Part shown: in pieces, positions 1-7,506 of the stretch
Numbering within the stretch: the stretch's first letter is position 1
Layout: every line of letters begins with the position of its first letter
Source of the DNA: CAYTAP01 sp964435775
Lineage (GTDB): Bacteria > Planctomycetota > Phycisphaerae > Tepidisphaerales > Tepidisphaeraceae
Assembly (NCBI GenBank): GCA_964435775.1
Contig: CAYTAP010000079.1
Location: 1-19,005 of the forward strand
Direction: 5' to 3'
Length of the DNA: 19,005 nucleotides
Notes under the pieces: model-generated
What the model was told of the DNA's origin: nothing
Databases searched by the model: none
The model's input: the letters and a program-made list of their open reading frames with translations, nothing else
Position numbers and translations under genes: made by a program

Positions 1-1625
1 CGGCCGGATCCAAACGCCCGCGTCGTCACCTTCAACCCCGGCGCCGCCTGACGGCGCTTGTATTCGCTCCGGTCGATCAGCCGGATGATCCGCTTGACCG
101 TCGCCGCGTCATACCCCTCGGCGATGATCTCCGCCGCCGGCTTTTCCTCGGCCACATACCGGTGCAGGATCGCATCGAGCACATCGTACGGCGGCAGGGA
201 ATCCTGGTCGGTCTGATTCGGCCGCAATTCGGCCGACGGCACTTTTTCAATGCTGCTCCAGGGGATGACCTCGCGTCCGGCGTCCTTGTTGATCCACCGC
301 GACATCTCCCAGACCGTCGTCTTGGGCAGATCGCTGATGACCGCCAGCCCGCCGCACATGTCGCCGTAAATCGTGCAATACCCCACCGCCAGCTCGCTCT
401 TGTTCCCCGTTGTCAGGAGCATGTGATTGAACTTGTTGGACATCGCCATCAGAATCCCGCCGCGAATCCGCGCCTGCAGGTTCTCCTCCGTCACATCCGG
501 CTTGCGCCCCGCGAATACGCCCGCCAGTTGTTGCTCATAGGCGTCATACGCCGGCTTGATCGGGATGACGGGGCACTCGATGCCCAGGTTCTTCGCCAGC
601 GCCAGCGCATCATCGACCGATCCGCCCGAGCTGTATTGGCTGGGCATCGCCACGCCCATCACGCGATCCGGGCCGAACGCACCCACCGCGATCGCCGCCG
701 TCAGCGCCGAATCGATCCCGCCACTCAGCCCCAGCACCACGCTCTTGAATCCACACTTGTGAACATAATCCCGCAACCCCACGACCAGCGCGCGGTAGAT
801 CGATTCGATCCCCGTCGCCGGCAGCTCCATCCGTCCCTTGCCGCCGCCGTCCTCGTCCAAGTCAACGACGAGCAGGTCCTCCTCGAACCCCTTGGCCTGC
901 GCGATCACGTTGCCGCGCGCGTCAAACGCCATGCTGTTGCCATCGAAGACCAGCTCATCGTTGCCGCCGACCTGGTTGCAATAGACCAGCGGCTTGCCGA
1001 ATCGCCGAACCTGCGAGCCATAAAGCTCGATGCGGAATTGATGCTTGTCCACCACGAACGGCGACGCGCTCGCGTTGACGAGAATCTCCGCGCCTGCGGC
1101 GTTCAAATCCGCGATGGGGTTTTCATGGTACAGCCGCCGCTCGATCATCTGCTCATCGTTCCACAGGTCCTCGCAGATGCTCAGCCCCATGACCCGCCCG
1201 GCGACTGTCACGAGGTTTTCCTTCTCATCCTCCGGCCCAGGCTCGAAATAGCGCGACTCATCAAAAACGTCATACGTCGGCAACAGCGTCTTGAAATGCC
1301 GGCTGACGACTTTTCCATCGCGCAGCAGCGCCACCGCATTATGCAGCGGCCGACCGACCGGCTGCTCGTTGCGATCGGCATACCCCACGACCACATCAAT
1401 CCCCTTGACCCGCGAGGCGATGACCTCCACCGCCCGCACGCTGTCGGTGATGAACTGCCGACGCAAGAGCAGGTCTTTGGGCGGATACCCCGTCACCGCA
1501 AGCTCTGGAAATACAACCAGTTGAGCCTTTTCGGCTTTGGCCCGCGCGATAAACTCGACAATCTTCCGCGTGTTGGCCGCGAGATCGCCAACCGTCGGAT
1601 TGATCTGTGCCAGGGCAATTCGCAT
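1..1625 (-). CDS. nadE: Glutamine-dependent NAD+ synthetase, 3' end cut by window edge
   Basis: This enzyme makes NAD+ from deamido-NAD+, ATP and glutamine, the last step of NAD biosynthesis, in the cytoplasm. Reading the minus strand gives 541 open codons from ATG at 1625 with no stop before the edge. The N-terminal nitrilase-type glutaminase domain (about 1-270) shows the expected Glu-Lys-Cys triad: E41 in VVFPELAVTGYPP, K112 in HFKTLLPTYDVFDE, and C151 in GLSICEDLW. The C-terminal synthetase domain carries the PP-loop motif LGLSGGIDSALTAA, then TTGNKSELAVGYCTIYGD and the family-typical ending KRRQAAPGLKVTTRAFG, so only a few residues are missing. No clear Shine-Dalgarno precedes the ATG. 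The zinc-ribbon gene ends 38 bp upstream on the same strand, so co-transcription is plausible. The identification is secure. Confidence 0.96.
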   Translation of the reverse strand, partial: MRIALAQINPTVGDLAANTRKIVEFIARAKAEKAQLVVFPELAVTGYPPKDLLLRRQFITDSVRAVEVIASRVKGIDVVVGYADRNEQPVGRPLHNAVALLRDGKVVSRHFKTLLPTYDVFDESRYFEPGPEDEKENLVTVAGRVMGLSICEDLWNDEQMIERRLYHENPIADLNAAGAEILVNASASPFVVDKHQFRIELYGSQVRRFGKPLVYCNQVGGNDELVFDGNSMAFDARGNVIAQAKGFEEDLLVVDLDEDGGGKGRMELPATGIESIYRALVVGLRDYVHKCGFKSVVLGLSGGIDSALTAAIAVGAFGPDRVMGVAMPSQYSSGGSVDDALALAKNLGIECPVIPIKPAYDAYEQQLAGVFAGRKPDVTEENLQARIRGGILMAMSNKFNHMLLTTGNKSELAVGYCTIYGDMCGGLAVISDLPKTTVWEMSRWINKDAGREVIPWSSIEKVPSAELRPNQTDQDSLPPYDVLDAILHRYVAEEKPAAEIIAEGYDAATVKRIIRLIDRSEYKRRQAAPGLKVTTRAFGSG

Positions 1626-1663
1626 AACCGGCGATTGTAGGGGCATGTTCGGCGAAATGAAAT

Positions 1664-2902
1664 TCACCCGCCCCGCGCCTGCGGATGGCGCCTCGACGTA
1701 TGCCGCTGCATGACCCACGCGAACTCTTCATGGTGTCGGCGGTACAGGATTCCCATGTACCAGCAGCAGTACTGCGCGAAAAAAATCCCCACGAGGAGCG
1801 ATGAATCTGCAATTGCGTAATGATTCATTGCCGACAACACGGGGTATTTTTCGCTCAGCGCCTCCGGTACCATCCACAAGCCGAGAACACCCCATCCATG
1901 CCCCAATAGCGCCGGCACTCCCGCAAGCAGGGGCACGACATACGCGATCCCGCAGGCGCGGATCACGCTCATCACCCGATCCGGGCGCAGGTTGGCCGGC
2001 GTCCCATCGCAGATCAGCGTGATCCACACCGCCGGCAGCGCGATACTTCCGCCCACAAATAAAATGGTTTCCAACACGCCCACAAACCCATAGCCCCCCC
2101 AGATCGATCCCGCGACGACCATCGGCCAATAGCACAGCGCCAGTCCCGCCGTCGATTTCCAGAGCGGCCCCCACAAATCATCCTGCCAGCTCAAATCCCG
2201 CAGAGGGCGGGGCAATTCATCGCGCCCCTCGCGCCCCACATCATCAATCACATTCGCGTAATGTGCCAGGACGATCCACCAGAAAACCCCATAAATCACA
2301 ATCATCGCCGGCGTGACGTCCAGCCCCAGTGTCTTCACCGCGATCGACAACCCCAGGTAGATCAGCACCTGCAGAAAGACAAAAGCCCCCAGGATCATGA
2401 AGCTCACGATCAAATTGAGTGGGCGCAGCAACAAGACGAGCAATTCCAACGCCCCGGGCGTCGCCGACGGGATGATCTCCCTCACCTTCCGACGCGACAG
2501 GAGGGATTCGTCGCTCCGACCCGGCGTCTCTTGCCGCACCTCCAGCGGCCGAACCAATTCCCCCGTCACCGGATCATATTTGGGCTTGGCGCGATCCGGT
2601 TCCCATTCCAGCGGCCCGACATCCCCCGCCCGCTTCACCTCCTCCAGCGTCGGGCGAAGGTCAATCTCCTCATCCCCGATCCCCCGGCGCATAAACGCCC
2701 GGCTGAGTTCCTTGAGCCGATCCGCCTCGCGCTTTTGCTCGCGCACGTCGAGCTTGACCGTCCCATCCGCCTCCAGCCCGGCCAACTCGCTCAGCATCGG
2801 AATGTCGTTGAGTCGTCCGCAGCGCGGACATTGGATCGTGCCCCCGGCCTGATCCTCCGTCACGTTTAACACGTGGCCACATCGACAGGGAAAGGTGATC
2901 AT
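1664..2902 (-). CDS. Zinc-ribbon polytopic membrane protein of unknown function
   Basis: A 412-residue protein. It opens with a compact zinc ribbon whose four cysteines are C6-x-C8 and C25-x2-C28 (CRCGH and CPRCGR). A charged soluble linker follows to about residue 148, containing DPVTGELVRPLEV. The rest is hydrophobic, with about six membrane segments near 161-193, 197-216, 250-270, 275-298, 312-334 and 366-388. The tail is short and basic. No catalytic motif was recognised. Zinc ribbons fused to membrane regions of unknown role are common in planctomycete proteomes, which is general knowledge and not a specific match. The ATG at 2902 places the ribbon at the extreme N-terminus, the usual arrangement. 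The gene is directly upstream of nadE on the same strand and divergent from the coiled-coil gene at 3162. Confidence 0.88.
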   Translation of the reverse strand: MITFPCRCGHVLNVTEDQAGGTIQCPRCGRLNDIPMLSELAGLEADGTVKLDVREQKREADRLKELSRAFMRRGIGDEEIDLRPTLEEVKRAGDVGPLEWEPDRAKPKYDPVTGELVRPLEVRQETPGRSDESLLSRRKVREIIPSATPGALELLVLLLRPLNLIVSFMILGAFVFLQVLIYLGLSIAVKTLGLDVTPAMIVIYGVFWWIVLAHYANVIDDVGREGRDELPRPLRDLSWQDDLWGPLWKSTAGLALCYWPMVVAGSIWGGYGFVGVLETILFVGGSIALPAVWITLICDGTPANLRPDRVMSVIRACGIAYVVPLLAGVPALLGHGWGVLGLWMVPEALSEKYPVLSAMNHYAIADSSLLVGIFFAQYCCWYMGILYRRHHEEFAWVMQRHTSRRHPQARGG

Positions 2903-3033
2903 CTGCTTCTTTCGCCGACGTTACCCGCTCGCGCCATCCACCGGCATTATTCATCATAGAGCAACCGGCGCGACAATTCGATTTCGTCTCCTCGCGCGAA
3001 CACCCCGAACCCCCCAATGCCCCAACCCCTGGC

Positions 3034-3096
3034 ACTGACCATTGACCACGAACAATGGACAACGGACCACGGACAACTAACAACGAACAGCGAACA
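3034..3096. repeat. Degenerate heptamer array, ACGGACA-like, nine units
   Basis: Nine consecutive 7-bp units keep phase without any insertion. Examples are ACTGACC, ATTGACC, ATGGACA, ACGGACC, ACGGACA and ACTAACA. Nearly every unit ends in GACC, GACA or AACA. The array lies between the divergent genes starting at 2902 and 3162. It is upstream of the candidate promoter at 3105-3133 and contains no open gene. It resembles heptanucleotide STRR repeats known from filamentous cyanobacteria. Confidence 0.7.
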
Positions 3097-3104
3097 TTCC
3101 CGCG

Positions 3105-3133
3105 TTGTGCCTGTCGCGCCCGCTTCATAAAAT
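3105..3133 (+). promoter_or_regulatory. Candidate sigma70-type promoter for the 3162 gene
   Basis: A -35-like TTGTGC (3105-3110) is separated by 17 bp from TAAAAT (3128-3133), which matches TATAAT at five of six positions. Transcription would begin near 3140, about 20 bp before the ATG and just upstream of the ribosome binding site. The -35 match is only partial, so this is a prediction. Confidence 0.4.
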
Positions 3134-3161
3134 GCTGGAGACCTGCTGAAAGGATTTTCTC

Positions 3162-3644
3162 ATGCCGTGCCCCCTGGTTGCTTCCTTGCCAAACCTCGCC
3201 GTGACGTTGATCCTGTTCGCCGCGCTGGCCGTCGGCATTCCCGTCGCCAATGCCCAGGAGACACCCAAGCCCGATCAACTCAAGAAGATGTACGATGATG
3301 CCCTGGCGCAGCTCAAAGATGCCCAGAACCGAAAAAACGAGCTTTCCAGCGAAGTCGAAAAGCTCAAAGCCGCCAATGCCAAGCTCGCCGAGCGGCTTGC
3401 GCAGCTTGAAAAACAGCTCACCGCCACCGACGCGGAAAATGCGCAACTGAAGGATGAGCAAGCCAACTGGGCCGGACAGACTTTCAACCTCCGCGCCCAC
3501 TACGCCGCCTGGCAGGCGTTCATCCGCCTCTATCCCGCGATGGGCATCCGCTGGCATTACTATCTCGAACACAGCTTCCCGACATCCACCCCCGATGCGA
3601 TACCCCTCCTCGATGGCGGCTGGCCGTTCTCCATCGCCTGGTGA
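3162..3644 (+). CDS. Small secreted coiled-coil protein of unknown function
   Basis: A 160-residue protein. The start is supported by AAAGGA at 3149-3154, seven bases before the ATG. Residues 1-31 form a signal peptide with hydrophobic core LAVTLILFAALAVG and a likely signal peptidase I site after ANA (residue 31). Residues of roughly 36-98 are strongly heptad-patterned and charged (LKKMYDDALAQLKDAQ through LEKQLTATDAENAQLKDEQ), predicting one long coiled coil. The last 60 residues are aromatic-rich (NLRAHYAAWQAFIRLYP, RWHYYLEH) and have no recognised fold. The product is probably periplasmic. It is a lone plus-strand gene, convergent with the glycosidase at 3836, with a palindromic repeat between them. 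It resembles generic envelope coiled-coil proteins. No family can be assigned. Confidence 0.8.
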   Translation: MPCPLVASLPNLAVTLILFAALAVGIPVANAQETPKPDQLKKMYDDALAQLKDAQNRKNELSSEVEKLKAANAKLAERLAQLEKQLTATDAENAQLKDEQANWAGQTFNLRAHYAAWQAFIRLYPAMGIRWHYYLEHSFPTSTPDAIPLLDGGWPFSIAW

Positions 3645-3741
3645 ACCAGCTACGCGCCGGAAGCGCCGGCGATGCCATGGCTTTTATACCCAAGCCGAGT
3701 CATACGGCTCCGTCATGAAACCCGCGCCGCCATGAAAGGCC

Positions 3742-3800
3742 GTAGGCGGCAGGCGGTATATGGATATTAAATCCACTTCCGCCCGCCGCCTACTGACTGC
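3742..3800. repeat. Palindromic GTAGGCG heptamer repeat between convergent genes
   Basis: Arms TAGGCGGCAGGCGG (3743-3756) and CCGCCCGCCGCCTA (3779-3792) pair with one mismatch. Inside them TGGAT and ATCCA pair around ATTAA. Both arms are also 7-bp phased (GTAGGCG, GCAGGCG; on the other strand GCAGTCA, GTAGGCG, GCGGGCG). The structure sits between two convergent genes and could act as a bidirectional terminator, although neither side has a T-tract. Confidence 0.6.
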
Positions 3801-3835
3801 CTATGCTTCGTCGTGCGATTCAAGACTGGTGCGCG

Positions 3836-5629
3836 TCACTCATACCGAACATCATCCAGATAAAACACCACCGGCGCGCCCTGCCCTTTCACCACCCAGC
3901 AGAATCCGGTTTTGATGTCGGACAGGTCCTTCCCGGCCAGGTCAAACTCATATTGCTTCCACTCTTTGCCCAGCGTCACATTCATGGACCCGTGGTCGGA
4001 GTCCGGGAACTTTTTGTCCTGTCCGAGCACGCCGTATTGGAACTCAACTGTCTCCCCTCCCTTTTCGCCGCGGGCCCAGAAGGTCAGCTTTTTCGCGCCG
4101 GTCAGGTTGAAACCGCCGGGGGCGTCGCCCCAGTCGTTCGCGGGGTTCTGCCAGACGATGCCGCCGAAATTGTCGCCGGAGCGAAACTCGCACTTCATGC
4201 ACGTCTCGCCGTTGTGGGGCTGGTCGGCGCTCTTTTCATCCATCTTGATCGCGTCGAGCTTTCCCATCCATCCCGACCAGACATAGGGCAGGCCGTCCAT
4301 CCCATCGGCGTACAACACCAGGGGCAGCTTCGCGGCCTTGGCGTCGATCGCCAGCTTCCCTTCCGGCCCTTTGACGAGCAACGGCACATCTGCCACCGCC
4401 GCGCCGCCGTGGTTGTCATGGACGATCGCATACAGCCAATACCCGCCGCCCCCTTCGGGCATTTTCAATTCCACTTCCTCCTCACCTTGCTTGACGATGG
4501 CGTCCGGATATTCCGGCGGTTTGGCCTGCGCGTCGCCGCCGGTGTTGTACTTCGCCAGATCCTTCGTCAACTTCCATGTGATCTTGAGCGGATCATTTTC
4601 CGGATCCTTCACCGTCAGTTTGACGCGAACCGTCGCCCCCGGCTCCACCTGGTCATTGCCGATCACCTTCAGCGGTTCGATTTGCGGGCAGCGGTTGGCC
4701 GGCTTGTCGCCGGTCCATAGTTCGCGCAGCGTATCGAGCGCTTCAAGCCGCGACCCATCATCCAGAAACAGCCCATACCAAGTCGCCGTCGCCTCCTGCT
4801 TGTTCCCCCACGCGAAGGCGTAGGAACCAAGGCACAGCTTCCCCTTCTCCGCAAGGATGCTCTTTTCGTACGTCGCCCGATAGGCGTCGGCCTTGGCGGT
4901 GCTCGTCAATTCAATCGGCACGCCCCAGGCGTTCTTCTCCACCTCCCAGGTTCCCCCCGGCCCGAACTCGGTGATGATATACGGCTTGACCCCGCCGCCT
5001 TTGCGATAGCGCTCGGCGATGCTTGGCCCGCCGGCGTAAGTGTTGATGCCGATGATGTCGATGTCGGGGCAAAAGCCGTTGATGCTCTTGATCCGGCTCC
5101 CCCCGATCTCCGCGACTACCGTCATCGTCGGATGATTCGGATCGACCTGGTGGATCATCGCCGCGATGTTCTGCACGGCCGACCAGATCGCCGCGTTGTC
5201 CCCGTTTTCATACCCCTCCATCTCATTGCCGATTGCCCAGATCGCCAGCGCCGGGGAGTCCTTGTATTTGAGAACCGCGGCCTTGGCCATCTCAAACTGC
5301 TTGCGCACCTGATCCGGATCGTTGTAGTTGAATCCATGCCGCTCATGGCCGAGCCAGATGCCCAGGGTGACGGTCAACCCGAGCTTCTGGGCTTCGGCCA
5401 ATTGCGTCTCGGCATGATCGACGCCCCAGGTGCGAAACGAGTTTCCCCCATATTCCTTGAGCAGCGTCTTGGGCGCATCCCCGCCGGCGCCTTCGATGAA
5501 ATAGGGTTTGCCGTCGCGGAGCAGCTCATAGCCACTGGCCGTTTTTTCAACCTTGGTCGCCACCGGCTGCGCGGTGGCGATGGAGCCAAGAGACACGACC
5601 AGCCCGAGCAGTAAAGCGATTGGTTTCAT
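3836..5629 (-). CDS. Secreted clan GH-A glycoside hydrolase with accessory beta domains
   Basis: A 597-residue protein. A signal peptide (about 1-20, MKPIALLLGLVVSLGSIATA) directs export. Residues of about 25-310 read as a (beta/alpha)8 barrel of clan GH-A. The acid/base candidate is E136 in IWAIGNEMEGY (the NE motif after strand 4), and the nucleophile candidate is E221 in YIITEFGPGG (strand 7). An Ig/cadherin-like beta domain follows at about 314-420 (KDPENDPLKITWKL, IVHDNHGGAAVADV). The C-terminal domain (about 436-597) resembles a carbohydrate-binding jelly roll and ends in VVFYLDDVRYE. Substrate and exact GH family cannot be given; GH2- and GH5-like barrels are the nearest comparison. 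It is last in a same-strand series behind the pseudopilin, PEP-CTERM and LacI genes, consistent with regulated extracellular glycan hydrolysis. No good Shine-Dalgarno is seen. Confidence 0.88.
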   Translation of the reverse strand: MKPIALLLGLVVSLGSIATAQPVATKVEKTASGYELLRDGKPYFIEGAGGDAPKTLLKEYGGNSFRTWGVDHAETQLAEAQKLGLTVTLGIWLGHERHGFNYNDPDQVRKQFEMAKAAVLKYKDSPALAIWAIGNEMEGYENGDNAAIWSAVQNIAAMIHQVDPNHPTMTVVAEIGGSRIKSINGFCPDIDIIGINTYAGGPSIAERYRKGGGVKPYIITEFGPGGTWEVEKNAWGVPIELTSTAKADAYRATYEKSILAEKGKLCLGSYAFAWGNKQEATATWYGLFLDDGSRLEALDTLRELWTGDKPANRCPQIEPLKVIGNDQVEPGATVRVKLTVKDPENDPLKITWKLTKDLAKYNTGGDAQAKPPEYPDAIVKQGEEEVELKMPEGGGGYWLYAIVHDNHGGAAVADVPLLVKGPEGKLAIDAKAAKLPLVLYADGMDGLPYVWSGWMGKLDAIKMDEKSADQPHNGETCMKCEFRSGDNFGGIVWQNPANDWGDAPGGFNLTGAKKLTFWARGEKGGETVEFQYGVLGQDKKFPDSDHGSMNVTLGKEWKQYEFDLAGKDLSDIKTGFCWVVKGQGAPVVFYLDDVRYE

Positions 5630-5717
5630 CGGCAGGGTTCCATAAACAACGGGTGGATGCGGCTTGCGCGCAGTTTCGGCCGGATCGACGAACCATGTGC
5701 GCGGGAGGAAAAAGACT

Positions 5718-6479
5718 TTAATAATTGCGTGCGAGATTGCGGTACTTCAACTCCCCCTTGCGGAAGCTGGCGGCGTGACCATCGACGAAGACCACGTTCG
5801 TCATCTTGTTGCCGTTGTGGCGGTAGCGGATGTGATAGTTGCCGCCGAATTGCGGATCGTGGTCATCCCAGCCCGGCAGGTTGTCGATGGGCGTGTCCGC
5901 TTGTGAGGAGATCGCCGCCCCGTTGGGGTCGGATGCTGAGCCATCGAGAAACGGCGCGCCGGGATAACCCGAATTGTCCAGCCATCCGGCCGCGGTATAC
6001 ACGCCGCTCGTCTGCGAACAATCCGCCACCAGGATCACCTCGGTCGAGCGCCGTATCTGCGTGATCCGGCACAACGGCGGCAGCTTGGGCAACACGTTGA
6101 ACTGAATGACCAGCACGATCTGATTGCCGCCATATGCCATCGGGAACTGGGTCGTGGTCCCCGGAATGGCGTTGGGGCAGGTCCAGACGGTTCGGTCGGC
6201 GTCAACCGGCAGATACGGAGTCAGAAAATCCTGAAGGCGGTTGCTCCCATCGGGAAGAACCGGCAACACGCCCGATGGGGGAAGATATCCCTTCTGCTCC
6301 GTCGTATACATATTGATCGCCGTTCCGATCTGCCGCAGGTTGCTCATGCAGGAGACGGTCTTGGCCGCGTCACGCGCCTTGTTCAATGCCGGCAGCAGCA
6401 TCGCGATCAAAATGGCGATGATGCCGATGACAACCAGTAATTCCACAAGTGTGAAGGCTTTTCGGCGTGTGGAAGTCAT
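5718..6479 (-). CDS. Prepilin-type (type II/IV pseudopilin) protein, DUF1559-like
   Basis: A 253-residue protein starting at the ATG at 6479. The start is supported by GAGGAG just upstream and places the class III signal at the N-terminus; a longer upstream frame is rejected. The leader MTSTRRKA is followed by FTLVELLVVIGIIAILIAMLLPAL. Prepilin peptidase would cut after A8, and the conserved Glu at mature position 5 is E13. The -1 residue is Ala instead of the usual Gly. A soluble domain with paired cysteines follows. Near residues 220-235 there is RHNGNKMTNVVFVDGH, related to the H-x-DG ending of planctomycete DUF1559 proteins. Such proteins are thought to build pseudopilus-like or surface structures at the inner membrane, but their substrates are unknown. 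The gene lies 88 bp upstream of the glycosidase on the same strand. Confidence 0.92.
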   Translation of the reverse strand: MTSTRRKAFTLVELLVVIGIIAILIAMLLPALNKARDAAKTVSCMSNLRQIGTAINMYTTEQKGYLPPSGVLPVLPDGSNRLQDFLTPYLPVDADRTVWTCPNAIPGTTTQFPMAYGGNQIVLVIQFNVLPKLPPLCRITQIRRSTEVILVADCSQTSGVYTAAGWLDNSGYPGAPFLDGSASDPNGAAISSQADTPIDNLPGWDDHDPQFGGNYHIRYRHNGNKMTNVVFVDGHAASFRKGELKYRNLARNY

Positions 6480-6508
6480 ATGCGCTCCTCGGAAATGCAC
6501 AACCAACC

Positions 6509-6557
6509 GGCCGCGACCGATGCGGCCAAATCGCGGCGGCGGACTATCCATCCGCCG
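6509..6557. other. Two small stem-loops between PEP-CTERM tail and pseudopilin
   Basis: GGCCGC (6509-6514) pairs with GCGGCC (6522-6527). CGGCGG (6537-6542) pairs with CCGCCG (6552-6557). They lie in the 101-bp spacer upstream of the pseudopilin ribosome binding site. They could attenuate or protect the transcript, but GC-rich DNA makes short stems by chance. Confidence 0.3.
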
Positions 6558-6580
6558 GCGCGGTGAAATTGCAAACATAC

Positions 6581-6781
6581 TCATGCCCGTCGACGACGAA
6601 TCAGTGTCAATCCGCCCAGCGCGAGCAGTGACAGCGAGGCCGGTGCGGGCGTGGGATTGGGGGCAGAACGGGCAGGTGTGGCGCTGGCCAGGATCGGGCC
6701 GACGAGACCCAAGCCGGCCGCCACGGCGAGGGCCACGGTGACCTTCCCGCGCGAGGTCGAAGAGGAGTCGAACACGGTAAT
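6581..6781 (-). CDS. C-terminal fragment of a second PEP-CTERM-like protein, cut by gap
   Basis: The reading frame is open from the assembly gap to a TGA at 6581-6583. Its C-terminus is a sorting tail: proline-rich NPTPAPASLSLLALGG, then TLIRRRRA. It closely parallels the tail of the neighbouring PEP-CTERM protein, but the PEP tripeptide is replaced by PAP. In known exosortase systems this tail is a recognition motif plus membrane helix plus basic stop-transfer end. An upstream stretch, VTVALAVAAGLGLVGPILASA, is also hydrophobic. A GTG at 6773-6775 could give a 64-residue protein, but it lacks a ribosome binding site. A signal peptide joined directly to a sorting tail would also leave almost no mature domain. 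The simplest reading is the 3' end of a longer gene whose start is lost in the gap. A decayed copy is also possible. Confidence 0.6.
   Translation of the reverse strand: MTVFDSSSTSRGKVTVALAVAAGLGLVGPILASATPARSAPNPTPAPASLSLLALGGLTLIRRRRA
6592..6649. repeat. Direct-repeat copy 1 encoding a PEP-CTERM tail (partner 6801-6858)
   Basis: This 58-bp stretch aligns without gaps to 6801-6858 with 46 identities by hand count. Both start GACGACGAAT and contain GCGAGCAG and GAGGCCGGT. They encode the two related sorting tails and flank the 10-N gap. Confidence 0.65.
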
Positions 6782-6791
6782 NNNNNNNNNN
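6782..6791. other. Ten-N assembly gap
   Basis: Positions 6782-6791 are N. A run of exactly ten usually marks a scaffold join of unknown length, so true distances across this point are unknown. The gap separates the two PEP-CTERM reading frames. Confidence 0.98.
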
Positions 6792-7428
6792 ATGCCTTGC
6801 GACGACGAATGCAGGCCAATCCCGTCAGTGCGAGCAGCGACAGGGAGGCCGGTTCGGGAACCGCCGATACCTTCACGTTGTCCAGAAGCACGCTGGACGA
6901 CGAACCGGCATCACCTCCCGTGATGGCGAAAAACTGCACCAGCACCTGCGTCGCACCTGCGGGCGCAACACCCAGTGAGTAAAGCGAGTGCTCGTAGCCG
7001 CTCGTGGCCGTGGTGAGTGTCTGATTGGTCCCGCCACCGACGGGCGCATTCCCTGCATCCCGGTAATCCACCATCGCCTGGAACACGCCGCCTGCGGCGA
7101 AGGTGCGATTGCTGTCAAACTCAAAATTGTATGACAGACCCGGTGTGATGGCAGTGCCGCCCTGGGCGCCGGTGAATTGCCCCACCGGACCCGCGGCTGA
7201 AGTCGGGTTCACATTGCTCACGAGCATCCCCGCCGTTCCACCCACACCACCCGTTGCCGAGCGCGCAATGGTCGAACCGTTTTCTCCCGTCCAATTGAGT
7301 GCATCCGTTGGCCCGGTATCCTGTGTTTCAAAATTGCCGTTGACGACAACCGCCGCCGACGTCGGTAATGCCATGGCCGCCAATGTGCAAGAACCAACAA
7401 CCGCTGAGAATAAATGACGCTTTTGCAT
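6790..7428 (-). CDS. PEP-CTERM sorting domain surface protein
   Basis: A 212-residue protein. The ATG at 7426-7428 is preceded by a strong GGAGGAG a few bases upstream, which fixes the start. The signal peptide MQKRHLFSAVVGSCTLAAMA has a likely cleavage site after TSA near residue 24. The mature part begins VVVNGNFETQ and has beta-rich, Gly/Thr/Asn-rich sequence resembling carbohydrate-binding beta-sandwich domains (SYNFEFDSNRTFAAGG, SSVLLDNVKVSAV). The tail is VPEPASLSLLALTGLACI followed by RRRKA, a canonical PEP-CTERM signal for exosortase/archaeosortase-type processing at the membrane. The last visible base before the gap is T on the coding strand, so a stop at TNN fits the expected ending. 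No exosortase is in the window. The gene follows the LacI repressor on the same strand after 78 bp and may be its target. Confidence 0.88.
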
Positions 7429-7488
7429 AGCTCCTCCAGGAAATGAGGTGTTACAAATCTTGTGTGTTCCAACACGGACCACACGTTG

Positions 7489-7502
7489 ATCCCAAACGGG
7501 AT
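7489..7502 (-). terminator. Weak hairpin just after the lacI-family stop
   Basis: ATCCC and GGGAT pair around AAAC, five bases past the stop of the regulator gene. No T-tract follows, so intrinsic termination is doubtful. Farther on, GTGTT-CC-AACAC is a second small palindrome upstream of the PEP-CTERM start and could be an operator. Confidence 0.25.
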
Positions 7503-7506
7503 GATT

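Noticed and set aside
162..1640. 492-residue plus-strand frame opposite nadE
   Set aside because: The minus strand encodes a full NAD+ synthetase with all motifs. The plus frame is rich in Arg/His/Pro/Gln, typical of antisense of a GC-rich gene.
3034..3096. Possible CRISPR-like array
   Set aside because: Units are 7 bp with no spacers, and no cas gene is present.
2670..3572. 300-residue minus-strand frame covering the coiled-coil gene and divergent spacer
   Set aside because: It overlaps the zinc-ribbon N-terminus in another frame and crosses the heptamer array. The plus-strand gene has a good ribosome binding site and signal peptide.
3803..4720. 305-residue plus-strand frame opposite the glycosidase
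   Set aside because: Antisense shadow of a secreted enzyme with signal peptide and catalytic motifs.
6581..6775. Complete 64-residue PEP-CTERM gene starting at GTG 6775
   Set aside because: No ribosome binding site, and the frame continues open into the gap. A signal peptide fused to a sorting tail with no mature domain is unlikely, so it is listed as a partial gene.
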